A stretch of DNA of 64,000 nucleotides, from NCBI RefSeq assembly GCF_018987265.1, contig NZ_CP076854.1, positions 992,001-1,056,000 on the forward strand, given 5' to 3'. The stretch comes from Rhizobium sp. WYJ-E13 (GTDB taxonomy: Bacteria; Pseudomonadota; Alphaproteobacteria; Rhizobiales; Rhizobiaceae). A program made the translations under genes and the position numbers. Position 1 is the stretch's first letter. Each line of letters starts with the position of its first letter. Positions 44,401 through 53,604 of the stretch are shown here, in pieces. The notes beneath the pieces were generated by a model, which ran no database searches, had not been told where the DNA came from, and saw only the letters and a program-made list of their open reading frames with translations.

Positions 44401-45035
44401 GCGGCGCCTATATGTGCATCTATGGCATGGAAGGCCCTGGCGGTTACCAGCTCTTCGGCCGCACCATCCAGATGTGGAATACGTGGCGGCAGACGCCGGT
44501 CTTTGCCAAGGACAAGCCGTGGCTGCTCGATTACTTCGATCAGATCCGCTTCTTCCCGGTCAGCCACCAGGAGCTGGCGGAAGCCCGCGGCGCCTTCCCG
44601 CATGGCGGCTACCCCGTCACGATCGAGGAAACGGAATTCTCCTATGCGGCCTATGAGAGCGAACTGCTGGCGAATACCGCCTCGATCGGCAGCTTCAAGA
44701 CGAGACAGCAGGCGGCCTTCGATGCCGAGCGCCAACGCTGGAAGGAGGCGGGCCTCGACAGCTTCGTCGCTGACGAAGGCTCAGTCGAAAGCCTGGACGG
44801 GGATATTCCCGAGGGATGCTTCGGCGTGGCCAGCGCCGTACCCGGCAATATCTGGAAACTGCTGGTCGAGCCGGGCGTACCGGTCGCGGCCGGCGACACG
44901 CTTGCCATCATCGAATCCATGAAAATGGAAATCAACGTCACCGCACATGCGCCGGGCCGTGTCCGCGACCTGCGCGCCGGGCCCGGACGAAACGTCAAAG
45001 CGGGCGATATCATTGTTGTTCTGGAGGAATGCTGA
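41496..45035 (+). CDS. biotin-dependent guanidine carboxylase (urea carboxylase family)
   Basis: This 1179-residue protein contains, in order: biotin carboxylase (KVLIANRGEIAIRVI, HPGYGFLSEN, the ATP-grasp loop STAGGGGIGMQL, EVNTRLQVEHPVTE), the allophanate-hydrolase-type carboxyltransferase halves (LGLWHVGVPPSGPMD, ending GGAYMCIYGMEGPGGYQLFGR) and a biotin carrier domain with ESMKMEINV, lysine near residue 1143. It would carboxylate guanidine to carboxyguanidine using ATP and bicarbonate. Guanidine rather than urea is inferred from the riboswitch and the DUF1989 pair; an Asp/Asn difference reported in the carboxyltransferase domain would settle it, but I could not align it. ATG 41496 has GAGG upstream. 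Confidence 0.93.
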   Translation: MFKKVLIANRGEIAIRVIKTLRRMGIASVAVYSDADRFAKPAVMADEAVRLGPAPASESYLNVDAVIAACKATGAEAVHPGYGFLSENIGFAERLAAEGIAFIGPRPEHLSAFGLKHTARELAKASGVPLLPGTGLLSSTDEALSAAEAIGYPVMLKSTAGGGGIGMQLCGDPESLKASFESVQRTARASFGDARVYIERFVAEARHVEVQIFGDGKGTVIALGERDCSLQRRNQKVVEETPAPGLSAAIRARLHKAAVDLGSSVSYESAGTVEFIYDPVREEFFFLEVNTRLQVEHPVTEAVFGIDLVEWMIRQAAGEDVLSGTETLQPKGAAIEVRVYAEMPHADFRPSAGLLTEVSFPDDARIDGWVETGTEVTPFYDPMLAKIIVSAQDRPAAIEKLKAALSSTSISGIETNLDYLRAIAGSDLLASGKVATTALRDFSFVPEVIEVLTPGAQSSIQELPGRLGLWHVGVPPSGPMDERSFRHANRLVGNGDMVAALELTVSGPVLKFHTDTVVALAGARMAISVDGAKLPHGEAVIIRAGQILSIGSIDGPGQRAYLAVAGGFAAPAVLGSRATFGLGQFGGNATGTLKTGHVLHLAREVAVGPPKPATEPAELTREWDVGVVYGPHGAPDFFEDGDIETLFSTSYEVHFNSARTGVRLIGPAPKWARSDGGEAGLHPSNLHDNAYAIGAIDFTGDMPIILGPDGPSLGGFVCPAVIARDEQWKMGQFKPGDRIRFHPVSRSEDPIAGPAVHRAKEEAGTPIVGHRDDGPVSVVYRRQGDDNLLVEYGPMTLDIALRLRVHLLMQAVSKARLPGIIDLTPGIRSLQIHYDGTNLTRKRLLGLLAEIEAGLPAAQDVKVPSRIVHLPLSWNDPDAELAMRKYQELVRPNAPWCPSNIEFIRRINGLADEQAVRDVVFDASYLVLGLGDVYLGAPVATPIDPRHRLVTTKYNPARTWTPENAVGIGGAYMCIYGMEGPGGYQLFGRTIQMWNTWRQTPVFAKDKPWLLDYFDQIRFFPVSHQELAEARGAFPHGGYPVTIEETEFSYAAYESELLANTASIGSFKTRQQAAFDAERQRWKEAGLDSFVADEGSVESLDGDIPEGCFGVASAVPGNIWKLLVEPGVPVAAGDTLAIIESMKMEINVTAHAPGRVRDLRAGPGRNVKAGDIIVVLEEC

Positions 45036-45038
45036 CCT

Positions 45039-46844
45039 ATGCTGCCGACCATTCTTGATCTGACAAGCCTTCGCGCAGCCTATGAGGCGGGCACAACCCC
45101 GCTCGATGTCATCGAGACCGTGATTGCCCGTCGTGCCGCCTCGAAGGATCCGGCAATCTTCATCACGCCGACGCCTGATGACACGTTGCGGGCCGAGGCT
45201 CGCGCCCTGATGGAGCGAGCGCCAACGCCAAATAGCCTGCCGCTCTGGGGCATGCCCTTCGCGGTGAAGGACAACATCGACGTGGCGGGGCTGCCGACCA
45301 CCGCTGCCTGCCCGGCTTTCGCCTATCATCCCGAGAAGGACGCAACTGTCGTTGCACGACTGCGGGCGGCAGGTGCGATCGTGATCGGCAAGACCAATCT
45401 CGATCAGTTCGCGACCGGCCTCAATGGTACGCGCTCACCCCATGGAGCGCCACGATCGGTCTTTGACTCCGACTATATCTCCGGCGGTTCGAGCTCCGGT
45501 TCGGCGGTGACGGTGGCATCTGGCCTCGCCACCTTCGCACTCGGCACGGATACGGCAGGTTCAGGTCGTGTGCCGGCCGCTTTCAACAATCTCGTCGGCA
45601 TCAAGCCGACTCCGGGCCTGCTGTCGAATACCGGCGCGGTGCCGGCCTGCAAGAGCGTCGATTGCATCACCATCTTTGCCGCTGTTGTCGGCGACGGCGT
45701 CGCAATCCGCAAGATTGCCGAGGGCTTCGATGCCGCCGACGCGTTCTCCAGGCGTGCCAAGCCGGCTTCGCTTCCGGCCGCCGCCCCGCGCGTCGGCGTT
45801 CTCGACGGCGCAGAGCGCGAATTCTTCGGCGATGCCAATGTCGAGGCGCTCTACGATCAGGCAATCGACCGGGCCAGAGCGCTCGGCGCGACGATCGTTC
45901 CCTTCGATTACGCGCCATTCCGTGAGGCGGCTTCTCTCCTCTATGATGGCCCTTGGGTTGCCGAGCGCCTGGCTGCCGTCGAAGATTTCCTGGCGAGCAA
46001 TGCCGCCGATTTCGATCCCACGGTCCGCAAGATTATCGAAGGCGCGAAAGGCAAAACCGCTGTCGATGCCTTCAATGGCCGTTACAAGCTCGAAGAGTTG
46101 CGGCGCAAGACGGAGGACGAATGGGCAAAGGCCGATCTGCTGCTGCTGCCGACAGCACCGACGACCTATAAAGTCGCCGACATGCAGGCCGACCCGATCG
46201 TGCTCAACGGTCGGCTTGGCCGCTACACGAACTTTGTCAATCTGCTCGATTGCGCTGCAATCGCTGTTCCGGCCGGCTTCGGCGACAACGGCCTGCCGGG
46301 CGGCGTGACACTGGTTGCGCCAGCCTTCACCGACGATGCGCTGGCTCCCCTTGCCGATGCGCTGCATCGCGCAGCCGCAGCCGGCATGGGTGTCGACCGC
46401 ACTGCGGCGATGCCTGAGCAGAGCCGTGTCGCCTCGCTGACAGACGACACCATCGCCATCGCCGTAGTCGGCGCGCATCTGACGGGTATGCCGCTCAATC
46501 ATGAGCTGACAACATTGGGTGGCACATTGGTAAGGGCTTGCCGCACCGCAGGCGATTATCGTCTCTTCGTGCTTCCGAATACTATGCCGCAAAAGCCCGG
46601 CCTCGTCCGCGAGCCGGGGTATGACGGGCATGGACTGGAGATCGAGGTCTGGGCGTTGCCGCCGGAGGGCTTCGGCCGTTTCGTTGCAAATATCCCTGCC
46701 CCGCTTGGTATCGGCAAGGTGACGCTGGAGGACGGTTCGGGCGTATCGTGCTTTCTCTGTGAATCCCACGCTGTCGACGGAGCCGAGGAGATCACGGCTC
46801 TCGGCGGCTGGCGGAACTATATGCGCAGCAAATCGGCCGCTTGA
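45039..46844 (+). CDS. atzF: allophanate hydrolase
   Basis: This 601-residue enzyme hydrolyses allophanate and ends the pathway with ammonia and CO2. The N-terminal amidase domain has the Ser-Ser-Lys catalytic set: PFAVKDNIDVAG (Lys near 75), ISGGSSSGSAVTVA (cis-Ser) and GTDTAGSGRVPAAFN (nucleophile). The C-terminal domain (AVVGAHLTGMPLNHEL, KPGLVRE) is the second half known from AtzF and urea amidolyase that handles the N-carboxyurea intermediate. ATG 45039 is three bases after the carboxylase stop. It is separate from the carboxylase, unlike the fused fungal enzyme. No terminator is clear after it. Confidence 0.94.
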   Translation: MLPTILDLTSLRAAYEAGTTPLDVIETVIARRAASKDPAIFITPTPDDTLRAEARALMERAPTPNSLPLWGMPFAVKDNIDVAGLPTTAACPAFAYHPEKDATVVARLRAAGAIVIGKTNLDQFATGLNGTRSPHGAPRSVFDSDYISGGSSSGSAVTVASGLATFALGTDTAGSGRVPAAFNNLVGIKPTPGLLSNTGAVPACKSVDCITIFAAVVGDGVAIRKIAEGFDAADAFSRRAKPASLPAAAPRVGVLDGAEREFFGDANVEALYDQAIDRARALGATIVPFDYAPFREAASLLYDGPWVAERLAAVEDFLASNAADFDPTVRKIIEGAKGKTAVDAFNGRYKLEELRRKTEDEWAKADLLLLPTAPTTYKVADMQADPIVLNGRLGRYTNFVNLLDCAAIAVPAGFGDNGLPGGVTLVAPAFTDDALAPLADALHRAAAAGMGVDRTAAMPEQSRVASLTDDTIAIAVVGAHLTGMPLNHELTTLGGTLVRACRTAGDYRLFVLPNTMPQKPGLVREPGYDGHGLEIEVWALPPEGFGRFVANIPAPLGIGKVTLEDGSGVSCFLCESHAVDGAEEITALGGWRNYMRSKSAA

Positions 46845-47051
46845 ATCGGAGGGGTACGGCAGTGAAATTCATCGTTCGACTGCTGATCAATGGCCTGGCG
46901 GCGCGTGCGGGCGCGCTACGAGGTCGACCTGTCATCTTTGTCCGCAGACCGCTCCATGGCCGAGACGGGGCGAAATGATGGCCACCGTGCGAGCAGCGGC
47001 GGTACAAGCTTTTCTATGGCTCCGAGCGAGAGCCGCAGCGACGGCCGAGCT

Positions 47052-48227
47052 TCAATCCGGCCAGGCGTAAATCACCGCAGGACGAGCGACGCCTTTGAGT
47101 GGAAAAATGCCGGCTTTCTCGAAACGGCCCGGCGCCTGCAAAACGAAATCGGCGGATGCCAGCAGACTGTGGCCGATTTCGTCGGCGACTTTCTCCATGC
47201 GCGCCGCCTCATTGACCGCTCTACCAATGGCGGTGAAGTCAAGGCGGCGGGCCGCGCCGACATTCCCATAAAAGACTTCGCCGACGTGAAGCACGATATC
47301 GACAAGCAGCTCCGGCTCCCCCGCTTCCACCCGCCTGCGATTGACGTCGGCATTGGCATCCATTGCAGCACGCGCCGCCGATAGAGCGCGGCCGCATGCC
47401 TCAGCCGGGTTGTCGATATCGGCAGGGAAGATGGCAAGCAGACTGTCGCCCATGAATTTCAGGATCTCGCCGCCCTCCTGCTCGACCGGAGCGCCGATCG
47501 CCTCGAAGTGTTCGTTGAGCCAGGCAACGATACGTTCGGGCGCATGTTTTTCATTGAGCGAAGTGAAACTCTTGAGATCGGCGAGAAGGATCGCTGCGTA
47601 AACCGCCGTACCGTCGCCACGACGGATATGACCGCTCAGGATACGATTGCTGGTCCTGGTGCCCGTATAAACGGCCAGCACATCCGCCGCGACACGCGTG
47701 GTGGCGATGCGGCAACAGGCAAGCGACAGCGCCGGCACCAACCTCTCCAGATCGGCTATAAGCCTGTCCGAAAAGCCCCCGGGGACATCAACGGCGATCG
47801 AGAAGCTGACGCCCGCCAGCGCAGTATCGCCGGGGAATGCAACGAGCTTCGTCAGATAATCGGTCGCTCCGAGCTCCGCCAGCTCAGTCAGGAGAGGAAT
47901 CGGCGGAGCATCCGGTCCCGGCGGCAATCGCCAGCGGGCAAATTGCAGGTTATTCTCCAAGAGATAGGAGATGGGAGAGCGCCGGAACAATTCCTGACCC
48001 GCCTCATCATACCCTTGAACCTCGGTCGAGAAGCCGGAAGAGCGATACCAGGCAACCGAAAATCCCCGTTGCAGGGGGTCGATCGACGGCATCGCGATCG
48101 AGGCACGGAGGATCGGATATCCGAGATCCGTCAGCCGTTCCGCAACACCTTGCAAAATGGTCTCGATCGTATCCGTCGATAGTCCTTCGGCGATGATCCA
48201 ATCGATCAGGTCCTGCAAGCGAGGCAT
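47052..48227 (-). CDS. class III nucleotidyl (adenylate/guanylate) cyclase
   Basis: This 391-residue protein has an unassigned N-terminal sensory region of about 190 residues and a class III cyclase domain: AILLADLKSFTSLNEK (first metal aspartate), GGEILKFMGDSLLAIFP (second metal aspartate and substrate lysine), and LHVGEVFYGNVGAARRLDFTAIGRAVNEAARME (aspartate specifying adenine, and Asn/Arg catalytic residues). The key residues favour adenylate cyclase. No transmembrane segment is evident. ATG 48227 is seven bases after AAAGGA and preferred to GTG 48233. Rhizobia carry many such cyclases; this one has no obvious partner nearby. Confidence 0.9.
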   Translation of the reverse strand: MPRLQDLIDWIIAEGLSTDTIETILQGVAERLTDLGYPILRASIAMPSIDPLQRGFSVAWYRSSGFSTEVQGYDEAGQELFRRSPISYLLENNLQFARWRLPPGPDAPPIPLLTELAELGATDYLTKLVAFPGDTALAGVSFSIAVDVPGGFSDRLIADLERLVPALSLACCRIATTRVAADVLAVYTGTRTSNRILSGHIRRGDGTAVYAAILLADLKSFTSLNEKHAPERIVAWLNEHFEAIGAPVEQEGGEILKFMGDSLLAIFPADIDNPAEACGRALSAARAAMDANADVNRRRVEAGEPELLVDIVLHVGEVFYGNVGAARRLDFTAIGRAVNEAARMEKVADEIGHSLLASADFVLQAPGRFEKAGIFPLKGVARPAVIYAWPD

Positions 48228-48478
48228 GGTCACATCCTTTGGTCCCCGAATTTGTGGAGGTTTGTCCTTCTACTCCAATTTCGTCGTTGGTCCATTGGCC
48301 GTGTCATTCCCAGGCAAGGATGGCGCCGTTGCAAAAAATTCGACACTCACGTCGATTGAGGTAAGATGCATGGAACAAAATTGCCGCAGCCGCGTCATAC
48401 TTCTCTTGGACACCCAAGAGCCTGTTATCGCCCTAACAAGAAGCACAACCCACTTCGAGGAAGGAAAGGAATCTGTCT

Positions 48479-48676
48479 ATGACCGTACGGACTGTTGATG
48501 TTGTGCCGCATGACGATCACGTGGTTACGGCCAAAGAGGCCCTGGAGGGACTTTATCTCAGGCTCGAAATGGAGGCAGAGGTTCGGCTCGTCGCCGCGGC
48601 GTTGCGTGCCGGCTGGACGGCAGACGAAGCGCTTGACGCAATCGACCAGCTCCGTGCCGACGATACGAAGCATTGA
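48479..48676 (+). CDS. small acidic/helical protein, hypothetical
   Basis: I do not recognise this 65-residue protein. It is soluble-looking and mostly helical: VVTAKEALEGLYLRLEMEAE, LVAAALRAGWTADEALDAIDQL. ATG 48479 has AGGAAAGGAA upstream, a strong ribosome-binding site, and codon use looks normal for the window, which argues for a real gene. It is convergent with the ABC ATPase gene at 48743-50578. The amphipathic helices suggest a small regulator or an antitoxin-like partner, but this is a guess. Confidence 0.55.
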   Translation: MTVRTVDVVPHDDHVVTAKEALEGLYLRLEMEAEVRLVAAALRAGWTADEALDAIDQLRADDTKH

Positions 48677-48742
48677 GGCTTGCTGCGCAGAACATCGCTG
48701 GCCGCGGCCGCGAAAATCGGCAGCCGCGGCTTATCGGCGTGC

Positions 48743-50578
48743 CTAGACGGCCACCAGATGCCCCGGTGATATCTCACGGTATTCAAGCGGCTTGATCTTG
48801 TAATCGACAGGCCGGATTGGGCTCTTGATCTCGTCATTGGCGACAATCCGCTTTTCGCGGCGGCGATCGGGATCGGGAACCGGGACGGCCGACATCAGCT
48901 TCTTGGTGTAGTCATGCTGCGGGTTGCCGAAGACGGCCGCCCGTGGGCCGATTTCGACGATTTCGCCGAGATACATGACGGCAACGCGATGGCTGACGCG
49001 CTCGACGACCGCCATATCGTGCGAAATGAACAGGAAGGCGAGGTTCAGGCTCTGCTGCAGATCGAGCATCAGGTTGATGACCTGCGCCTTGATCGACACG
49101 TCGAGTGCGGAAACGCTTTCATCTGCCACGATGACTTTCGGTTCCAATGCAAGCGCACGTGCAATGCAGATACGCTGACGCTGGCCGCCGGAGAATTCAT
49201 GCGGGAAGCGCGAGGCCATGTCGGGCGTCAGGCCGACCTTGGTAAGGAGGTCCGCGACGCGCTCCTTCGCCTGCTTGCCGGTCCCCATCCTGTGCTCCAG
49301 ATAGGGCTCGGCAATGGCATCGCCGACGCGGATGCGCGGATTGAGGCTGGCGAAGGGATCCTGGAAGATCATTTGCACGGTCTTACGCATCTCGCGCATA
49401 CCCGCCTTGTCGAGCGCCAGCACATCCTTGCCATCGGCAATGACGGAACCGCTCTGCGCCTCGATCAACCGCATGATCGCACGCCCGGTTGTCGATTTGC
49501 CGCAGCCGGACTCACCGACGAGCGACAGCGTCTCGCCAGCATGGAGATCAAAGGACACGTTCTCGACCGCATGGACACGACCGGTCAACTTGCCGAACAG
49601 GCCGGAATGAATGTCGAAGCGCTTGGTGAGGTTCTTGACCTCCAACACGGGACGGGATGCCGCGGCAACCGTGTCGGCCGTCTCGACCGGACTGTTCGAT
49701 TCCCCGGTCGCCGTATTGACCACGGGAAAGCGCAATGGCCGCTCGTAACCCTGCATGGAACCGAGAACCGGCACGGCCGACAGCAGGGCGCGGGTGTAGG
49801 GATGCTTGCCGCGATGGAAGATATCCGCCGTTGCTCCCGTCTCTACCTGCTCGCCGCGATACATGACGACGGTGCGGTCGGCGATCTCGGCCACGACGCC
49901 CATGTCATGGGTGATGAACAGGACCGACGTGCCCTCTTCCTCCTGCAGCATCTTGATCAGATCGAGGATCTGGCCCTGGATCGTTACGTCGAGCGCCGTC
50001 GTCGGCTCGTCCGCTATCAAAAGCTTCGGCCGTGAGGCGAGCGCCATGGCAATCATAACGCGCTGGCGCATGCCGCCGGAGAAGCGATGAGGATATTCAT
50101 CAAAGCGGGAGGCGGCCGAGGGGATCCGCACCTTTTCGAGCAGGCGGATCGTCTCGGCCCGGGCTTCGGTCTTCGACATCGACCTGTGGCAGAGCAAGGC
50201 CTCGGAAATCTGGTCGCCGATCGTGAAGAGCGGATTGAGGCTCGTCATCGGCTCCTGGAAGATCATCGCGACGTCGTTGCCACGGACCTTGCGCATCTGA
50301 TCTTCGGCCAAGCCGAGAAGATCACGGCCGCCGAGCATGATCTTGCCTTCGATGCGGCTCGAATCCGCCTGCAACAGACGCATGATCGACAGCGAGGTTA
50401 CACTCTTGCCGGAGCCGCTTTCACCGACGATGGCGACCGTCTCGCCCGGTGCTACGTCGAAGGAGACATTGCAAACGACAGGCTTCCAGGCGCCATCGAC
50501 CAGAAACGATGTCGTCAGATTCCGGACGGCGAGAACCGGCTCCGCCGTTGTGATGGATTGTGCCTGGATGCCTGTCAT
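48743..50578 (-). CDS. fused double-NBD ABC transporter ATPase (DppD-DppF/GsiA type)
   Basis: This 611-residue cytoplasmic ATPase has two NBDs. NBD1 has GESGSGKS (Walker A), [15 protein letters not shown] and [15 protein letters not shown]2 has [24 protein letters not shown] and [12 protein letters not shown], where the usual Pro after DE is Ser. It powers the importer whose binding protein and permeases lie at the other end of the same operon (53605-57021). ATG 50578 has GAGGAA upstream. It is the last gene of that operon, 33 bases after the PLP enzyme. Confidence 0.92.
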   Translation of the reverse strand: MTGIQAQSITTAEPVLAVRNLTTSFLVDGAWKPVVCNVSFDVAPGETVAIVGESGSGKSVTSLSIMRLLQADSSRIEGKIMLGGRDLLGLAEDQMRKVRGNDVAMIFQEPMTSLNPLFTIGDQISEALLCHRSMSKTEARAETIRLLEKVRIPSAASRFDEYPHRFSGGMRQRVMIAMALASRPKLLIADEPTTALDVTIQGQILDLIKMLQEEEGTSVLFITHDMGVVAEIADRTVVMYRGEQVETGATADIFHRGKHPYTRALLSAVPVLGSMQGYERPLRFPVVNTATGESNSPVETADTVAAASRPVLEVKNLTKRFDIHSGLFGKLTGRVHAVENVSFDLHAGETLSLVGESGCGKSTTGRAIMRLIEAQSGSVIADGKDVLALDKAGMREMRKTVQMIFQDPFASLNPRIRVGDAIAEPYLEHRMGTGKQAKERVADLLTKVGLTPDMASRFPHEFSGGQRQRICIARALALEPKVIVADESVSALDVSIKAQVINLMLDLQQSLNLAFLFISHDMAVVERVSHRVAVMYLGEIVEIGPRAAVFGNPQHDYTKKLMSAVPVPDPDRRREKRIVANDEIKSPIRPVDYKIKPLEYREISPGHLVAV

Positions 50579-50611
50579 GATCGCTTCCTCAACTTTCCCG
50601 GAACGTCCAGA

Positions 50612-51808
50612 TCAATCCGGCCACTTCAGCACACCGTCGAAGCGGCGCTTGCTGCGGTTTTCAAACGGCGTTGCGATGATCTCGTTGGAGGCGCGCGCCT
50701 TGTCGAGTTCTTCGGCCAGACGGCTTGCGACGATCTTCTCTTGACCCGGATGCAGGTTGCAGGGATCGAGATAGAAGTAGCGGTGCTCGACTTCATGGTC
50801 GCGCACGATGATCGGCGGAGAACCGCGGCCGAGCGCATCGGCGAGATCCCAGGCGGTGATGTGCGCTTCATCGGTGTCGATGATCACGCGCATGCGATCG
50901 AGTGGGTTGTTGGTCGGGTCCGGCTCGATCAAAGCGGTCACGCCGGGGCGCCCGTCCAGCGTCTGTTTCCACAGATTGAGATAGTTCGTCTCACGCTCGC
51001 GAATGCCGGCATGGTCGCGCTTTTCCCAGGCCTCCAGCGCCGCCATGACGCCGAAGATGCTTTCCTTGCCGACTTTCATGCCGCGGCCGATGCCCATGTT
51101 TTGCAGGAAGGCATTGCGCACCAGTTCCTTCTTGCCGGCGACGATGCCCGAGGTCGGACCGCCCAGGAACTTGTGTCCGGAATAGAGCGCCACATCGGCG
51201 CCCTGCTCCAAGAAGATCTTCAGATCATATTCCGAAGCAGCATCGACGATGACGGGGACGCCCCTGGCATGGGCGATCTCGACAAATTCCTTGAGGTTCA
51301 GAAGGCCGTAATCGACGACATGGTGCGATACGACATAGATGGCCGCGGCCGTCTTTTCGGTAATCGCATGCTCCATGTGGAAGCGGTGCGTAGAGGTCGC
51401 CTGACCGACCAGCACCACCTTGCCGCCAGCAAGGCGGATCGCCTGATCGACCGGCGCACCGTAGCTGACGACGTGGCCCATCTGGACGAGAACCTCGTTC
51501 TTTTCCGGGACGATATCCGGCAGCTTTTCGATGGCGAGGAGATTGTTTCCGGTGATCGCGCCGGCCACAGCAAGCGAAATCCCAGCGGAACAGGATGCAG
51601 TCACAAAGCCGGCTTCGCCGCCCGTCAGCCGCGCGATGATGGCGCTCGCCTTGCGCTGCAGATCGTTGATCTCGACAAACTGCGGCAGGATCGACGACAT
51701 GGCAGCAACGGCTTCGGGAACGACGATCGATGCGCCGAGGCTCGTCATGGTGCCGGAAACGTTGATGACCGGGCGAAGACCGATCGATGTGCGGATGTCC
51801 TCAGACAT
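50612..51808 (-). CDS. SelA-like PLP-dependent enzyme (aminotransferase fold, likely lyase)
   Basis: This 398-residue fold-type I PLP enzyme resembles the SelA/DgaE-like group: [48 protein letters not shown] (cofactor aspartate) and the Schiff-base lysine in [13 protein letters not shown]. Members of this group usually eliminate ammonia or exchange a group on an amino acid or amino sugar rather than make selenocysteine, and no tRNA-Sec machinery is seen. ATG 51808 follows GGAG by six bases. A RidA-family gene and a cog3964-type metallohydrolase lie next to it, so it probably makes an enamine/imine from an imported amino compound. Confidence 0.85.
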   Translation of the reverse strand: MSEDIRTSIGLRPVINVSGTMTSLGASIVVPEAVAAMSSILPQFVEINDLQRKASAIIARLTGGEAGFVTASCSAGISLAVAGAITGNNLLAIEKLPDIVPEKNEVLVQMGHVVSYGAPVDQAIRLAGGKVVLVGQATSTHRFHMEHAITEKTAAAIYVVSHHVVDYGLLNLKEFVEIAHARGVPVIVDAASEYDLKIFLEQGADVALYSGHKFLGGPTSGIVAGKKELVRNAFLQNMGIGRGMKVGKESIFGVMAALEAWEKRDHAGIRERETNYLNLWKQTLDGRPGVTALIEPDPTNNPLDRMRVIIDTDEAHITAWDLADALGRGSPPIIVRDHEVEHRYFYLDPCNLHPGQEKIVASRLAEELDKARASNEIIATPFENRSKRRFDGVLKWPD

Positions 51809-51858
51809 GGGTGTCTCCAATTTCAATCTGTTGGGCCGAAACGATCACCGCATCCTCA

Positions 51859-52359
51859 TTAATCCCTGAGCGCGACAATGGCTTCGATCTCGACGGTGAT
51901 GTTTCCTGGTAGTGAACCGAAGCCGACGGCCGAGCGGGCATGAGGTCCGACCTCTTCGCCGAACACGTCGATCAAGAGATCCGAGCAGCCGTTGATGACG
52001 GCGGGATGATCGAGGAAATCCGGCACGGCATTGACCATGCCGAGCAGCTTGACGACACGCTTGACGCGGGAAAGATCGCCGATCGCCTCATGCATGACGG
52101 AAAGTAGATTGATGCCGGTCATCCGGGCGTGGCGGTAGGCGGCCTCGACGTCGACCTCGGCACCAACCTTGCCGACATGCATGAATCCATCAGCCTCGCG
52201 CGGCCCCTGCCCCGACAGGTAGAGCATGTTACCCTCCTGCACATGGGTGACGAAATTGGCAATCGGCGGCGGCGAGGCCGGAAGCGTAATGCCAAGCGCA
52301 GCAAGCCGCTCATAGGGCGACATGCTGATGGTGCCGGCGGTAGCGGGAGACTGGTTCAC
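51859..52359 (-). CDS. RidA (YjgF/YER057c/UK114) family protein
   Basis: This 166-residue protein has RidA features: NMLYLSGQGPRE, ARMTGINLLSVMHEAIGDLSRVKRVVKLLGMVNAVPDF and the C-terminal active-site arginine in HARSAVGFGSLPGNITVEIEAIVAL. It is longer than the ~130-residue RidA itself and resembles the YjgF-like group with an N-terminal extension. RidA proteins hydrolyse reactive enamines and imines to keto acids and ammonia. GTG 52359 is chosen because ACAGGAG lies five bases upstream, unlike ATG 52374. Next to a PLP lyase, it may process that enzyme's product. Confidence 0.88.
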   Translation of the reverse strand: MNQSPATAGTISMSPYERLAALGITLPASPPPIANFVTHVQEGNMLYLSGQGPREADGFMHVGKVGAEVDVEAAYRHARMTGINLLSVMHEAIGDLSRVKRVVKLLGMVNAVPDFLDHPAVINGCSDLLIDVFGEEVGPHARSAVGFGSLPGNITVEIEAIVALRD

Positions 52360-52395
52360 GCAAACTCCTGTCATGCGATTTCTTTTATGCTCTGC

Positions 52396-53604
52396 TTATC
52401 GGTAAGAATAACCGTGGCTGTGGCGCACCAGCTTGCGGGCGCGTGGCACATAACGGCTGGAGGTGAAGGCCTCGTTGCCGATCACCGCATGACGCGGCTC
52501 GAAGAGCTTCTTCAGCACCGAGACGTCGCCATTGGAATCGGTCGCCTCCAGATCGGAATCGACGAGATCGAAGACCGTGAACTCAGCCTGTGCGCCGACG
52601 GATAGACGGTCGTCCATCGACAGCTTGATGACCGAGGCCGGTGCATGGGTGACGGCATCGATCACCTTGTCGAAGGGCATGCCGACCGAGAGCAGCTTCG
52701 ACATGGTCGTTGCCAGATCCCAGACCGGGAAGTTCATCGAATGGCCATGCAGGTCGGTGGAAATCGAGAAGGGCAGCAGGCCGCGGGCGATTGCCGCTTC
52801 CGCCACCTTGAAGGAAAAGGAGGCGCCGCCATGGCCGATGTCGAGACGGATGCCTTCGGATGCACAGCGTTCGGCGAGATTGAAGAGATCTTCGTCCTCC
52901 ATGATGCTCGAACCCGCCTTGCCGTTGAAGCAATGGGTGACGACATCGCCGGGACCGAGGATTTCCAGCACCTCGTCATAAAGTGCCGGCGGTTCGCCGA
53001 CATGCACCATCATCGGCACTTTGAGGATCTTGGCGATCTTCTTGCCGAGCTTGACGGGGGTGACGCCCCAGGAGCCGGTGATCACGTGGCTGGCGCGCAC
53101 CTTGATGCCGACGATATGCTCGCTGTTTTCTGCATAACATTCGAGGATGCGGTCGAGGTCGATATCCCTGATGTCACGCAGTTCGGCGACACGGTTGCAG
53201 GCCACCAGGCCGATGGAACCGAGATTGAGGAAAGCTTTGATGCGCTCCTTCGACGGCTCGATGATATATTCACGGAAGCCGTGGAAGTTGGCTTCACCGG
53301 CAGAGCCGGCATCGACCAGCGTCGTCACGCCCCGTTGAAGACCACATTCTGACGGGCGGATCGAGATATCGGTGCCGCCATGCCAGATATGCACATGCAG
53401 GTCGATCCAGCCGGGCGAGACGAAGGCGCCATTGCCGTCTATTCGGGCTACGTCGTCAGCAACCGAAAGCTGCGGACCGAGCCTGGCGATCTTGCCATCG
53501 GCACCCACAAGGATATCAATCGCCCCATCAGGCGTGCCAGCACCGAAGCCGACAGGCTTCACATTGGTGAGGAGGAGCGGCTTGCCCGCCGTTTCACCGG
53601 TCAT
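52396..53604 (-). CDS. amidohydrolase/deacetylase, cog3964 type
   Basis: This 402-residue amidohydrolase-superfamily enzyme has the first metal motif WIDLHVHIWHGGTD, the bridging lysine probably in VGIKVRASHVITGSWG, MVHVGEPP, THCFNG, DIGHGG and the terminal aspartate in STDLHGH. This matches the cog3964 group often mislabelled dihydroorotase; one member from Agrobacterium was reported to hydrolyse an acetylated hydroxy acid. ATG 53604 has AAGGACC upstream and adjoins the permease stop. The group is often found beside SelA-like PLP enzymes, as here, so it probably removes an acyl group before the PLP step. Confidence 0.87.
   Translation of the reverse strand: MTGETAGKPLLLTNVKPVGFGAGTPDGAIDILVGADGKIARLGPQLSVADDVARIDGNGAFVSPGWIDLHVHIWHGGTDISIRPSECGLQRGVTTLVDAGSAGEANFHGFREYIIEPSKERIKAFLNLGSIGLVACNRVAELRDIRDIDLDRILECYAENSEHIVGIKVRASHVITGSWGVTPVKLGKKIAKILKVPMMVHVGEPPALYDEVLEILGPGDVVTHCFNGKAGSSIMEDEDLFNLAERCASEGIRLDIGHGGASFSFKVAEAAIARGLLPFSISTDLHGHSMNFPVWDLATTMSKLLSVGMPFDKVIDAVTHAPASVIKLSMDDRLSVGAQAEFTVFDLVDSDLEATDSNGDVSVLKKLFEPRHAVIGNEAFTSSRYVPRARKLVRHSHGYSYR

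Noticed and set aside
41496..45035. Calling the carboxylase a urea carboxylase
   Set aside because: The guanidine-I riboswitch and the DUF1989 pair favour guanidine; urea use alone would not need those two proteins.
46862..46978. Short GTG-started frame (38 codons) after allophanate hydrolase with a GGAGGGG site
   Set aside because: The start resembles the first residues of small holin-like membrane proteins, but the frame loses hydrophobicity and stops early. At best it is a decayed fragment.
50612..51808. Selenocysteine synthase (SelA) role for the PLP enzyme
   Set aside because: No SelB, tRNA-Sec or selD gene is seen, and the operon is catabolic; SelA-like PLP lyases are the better fit.
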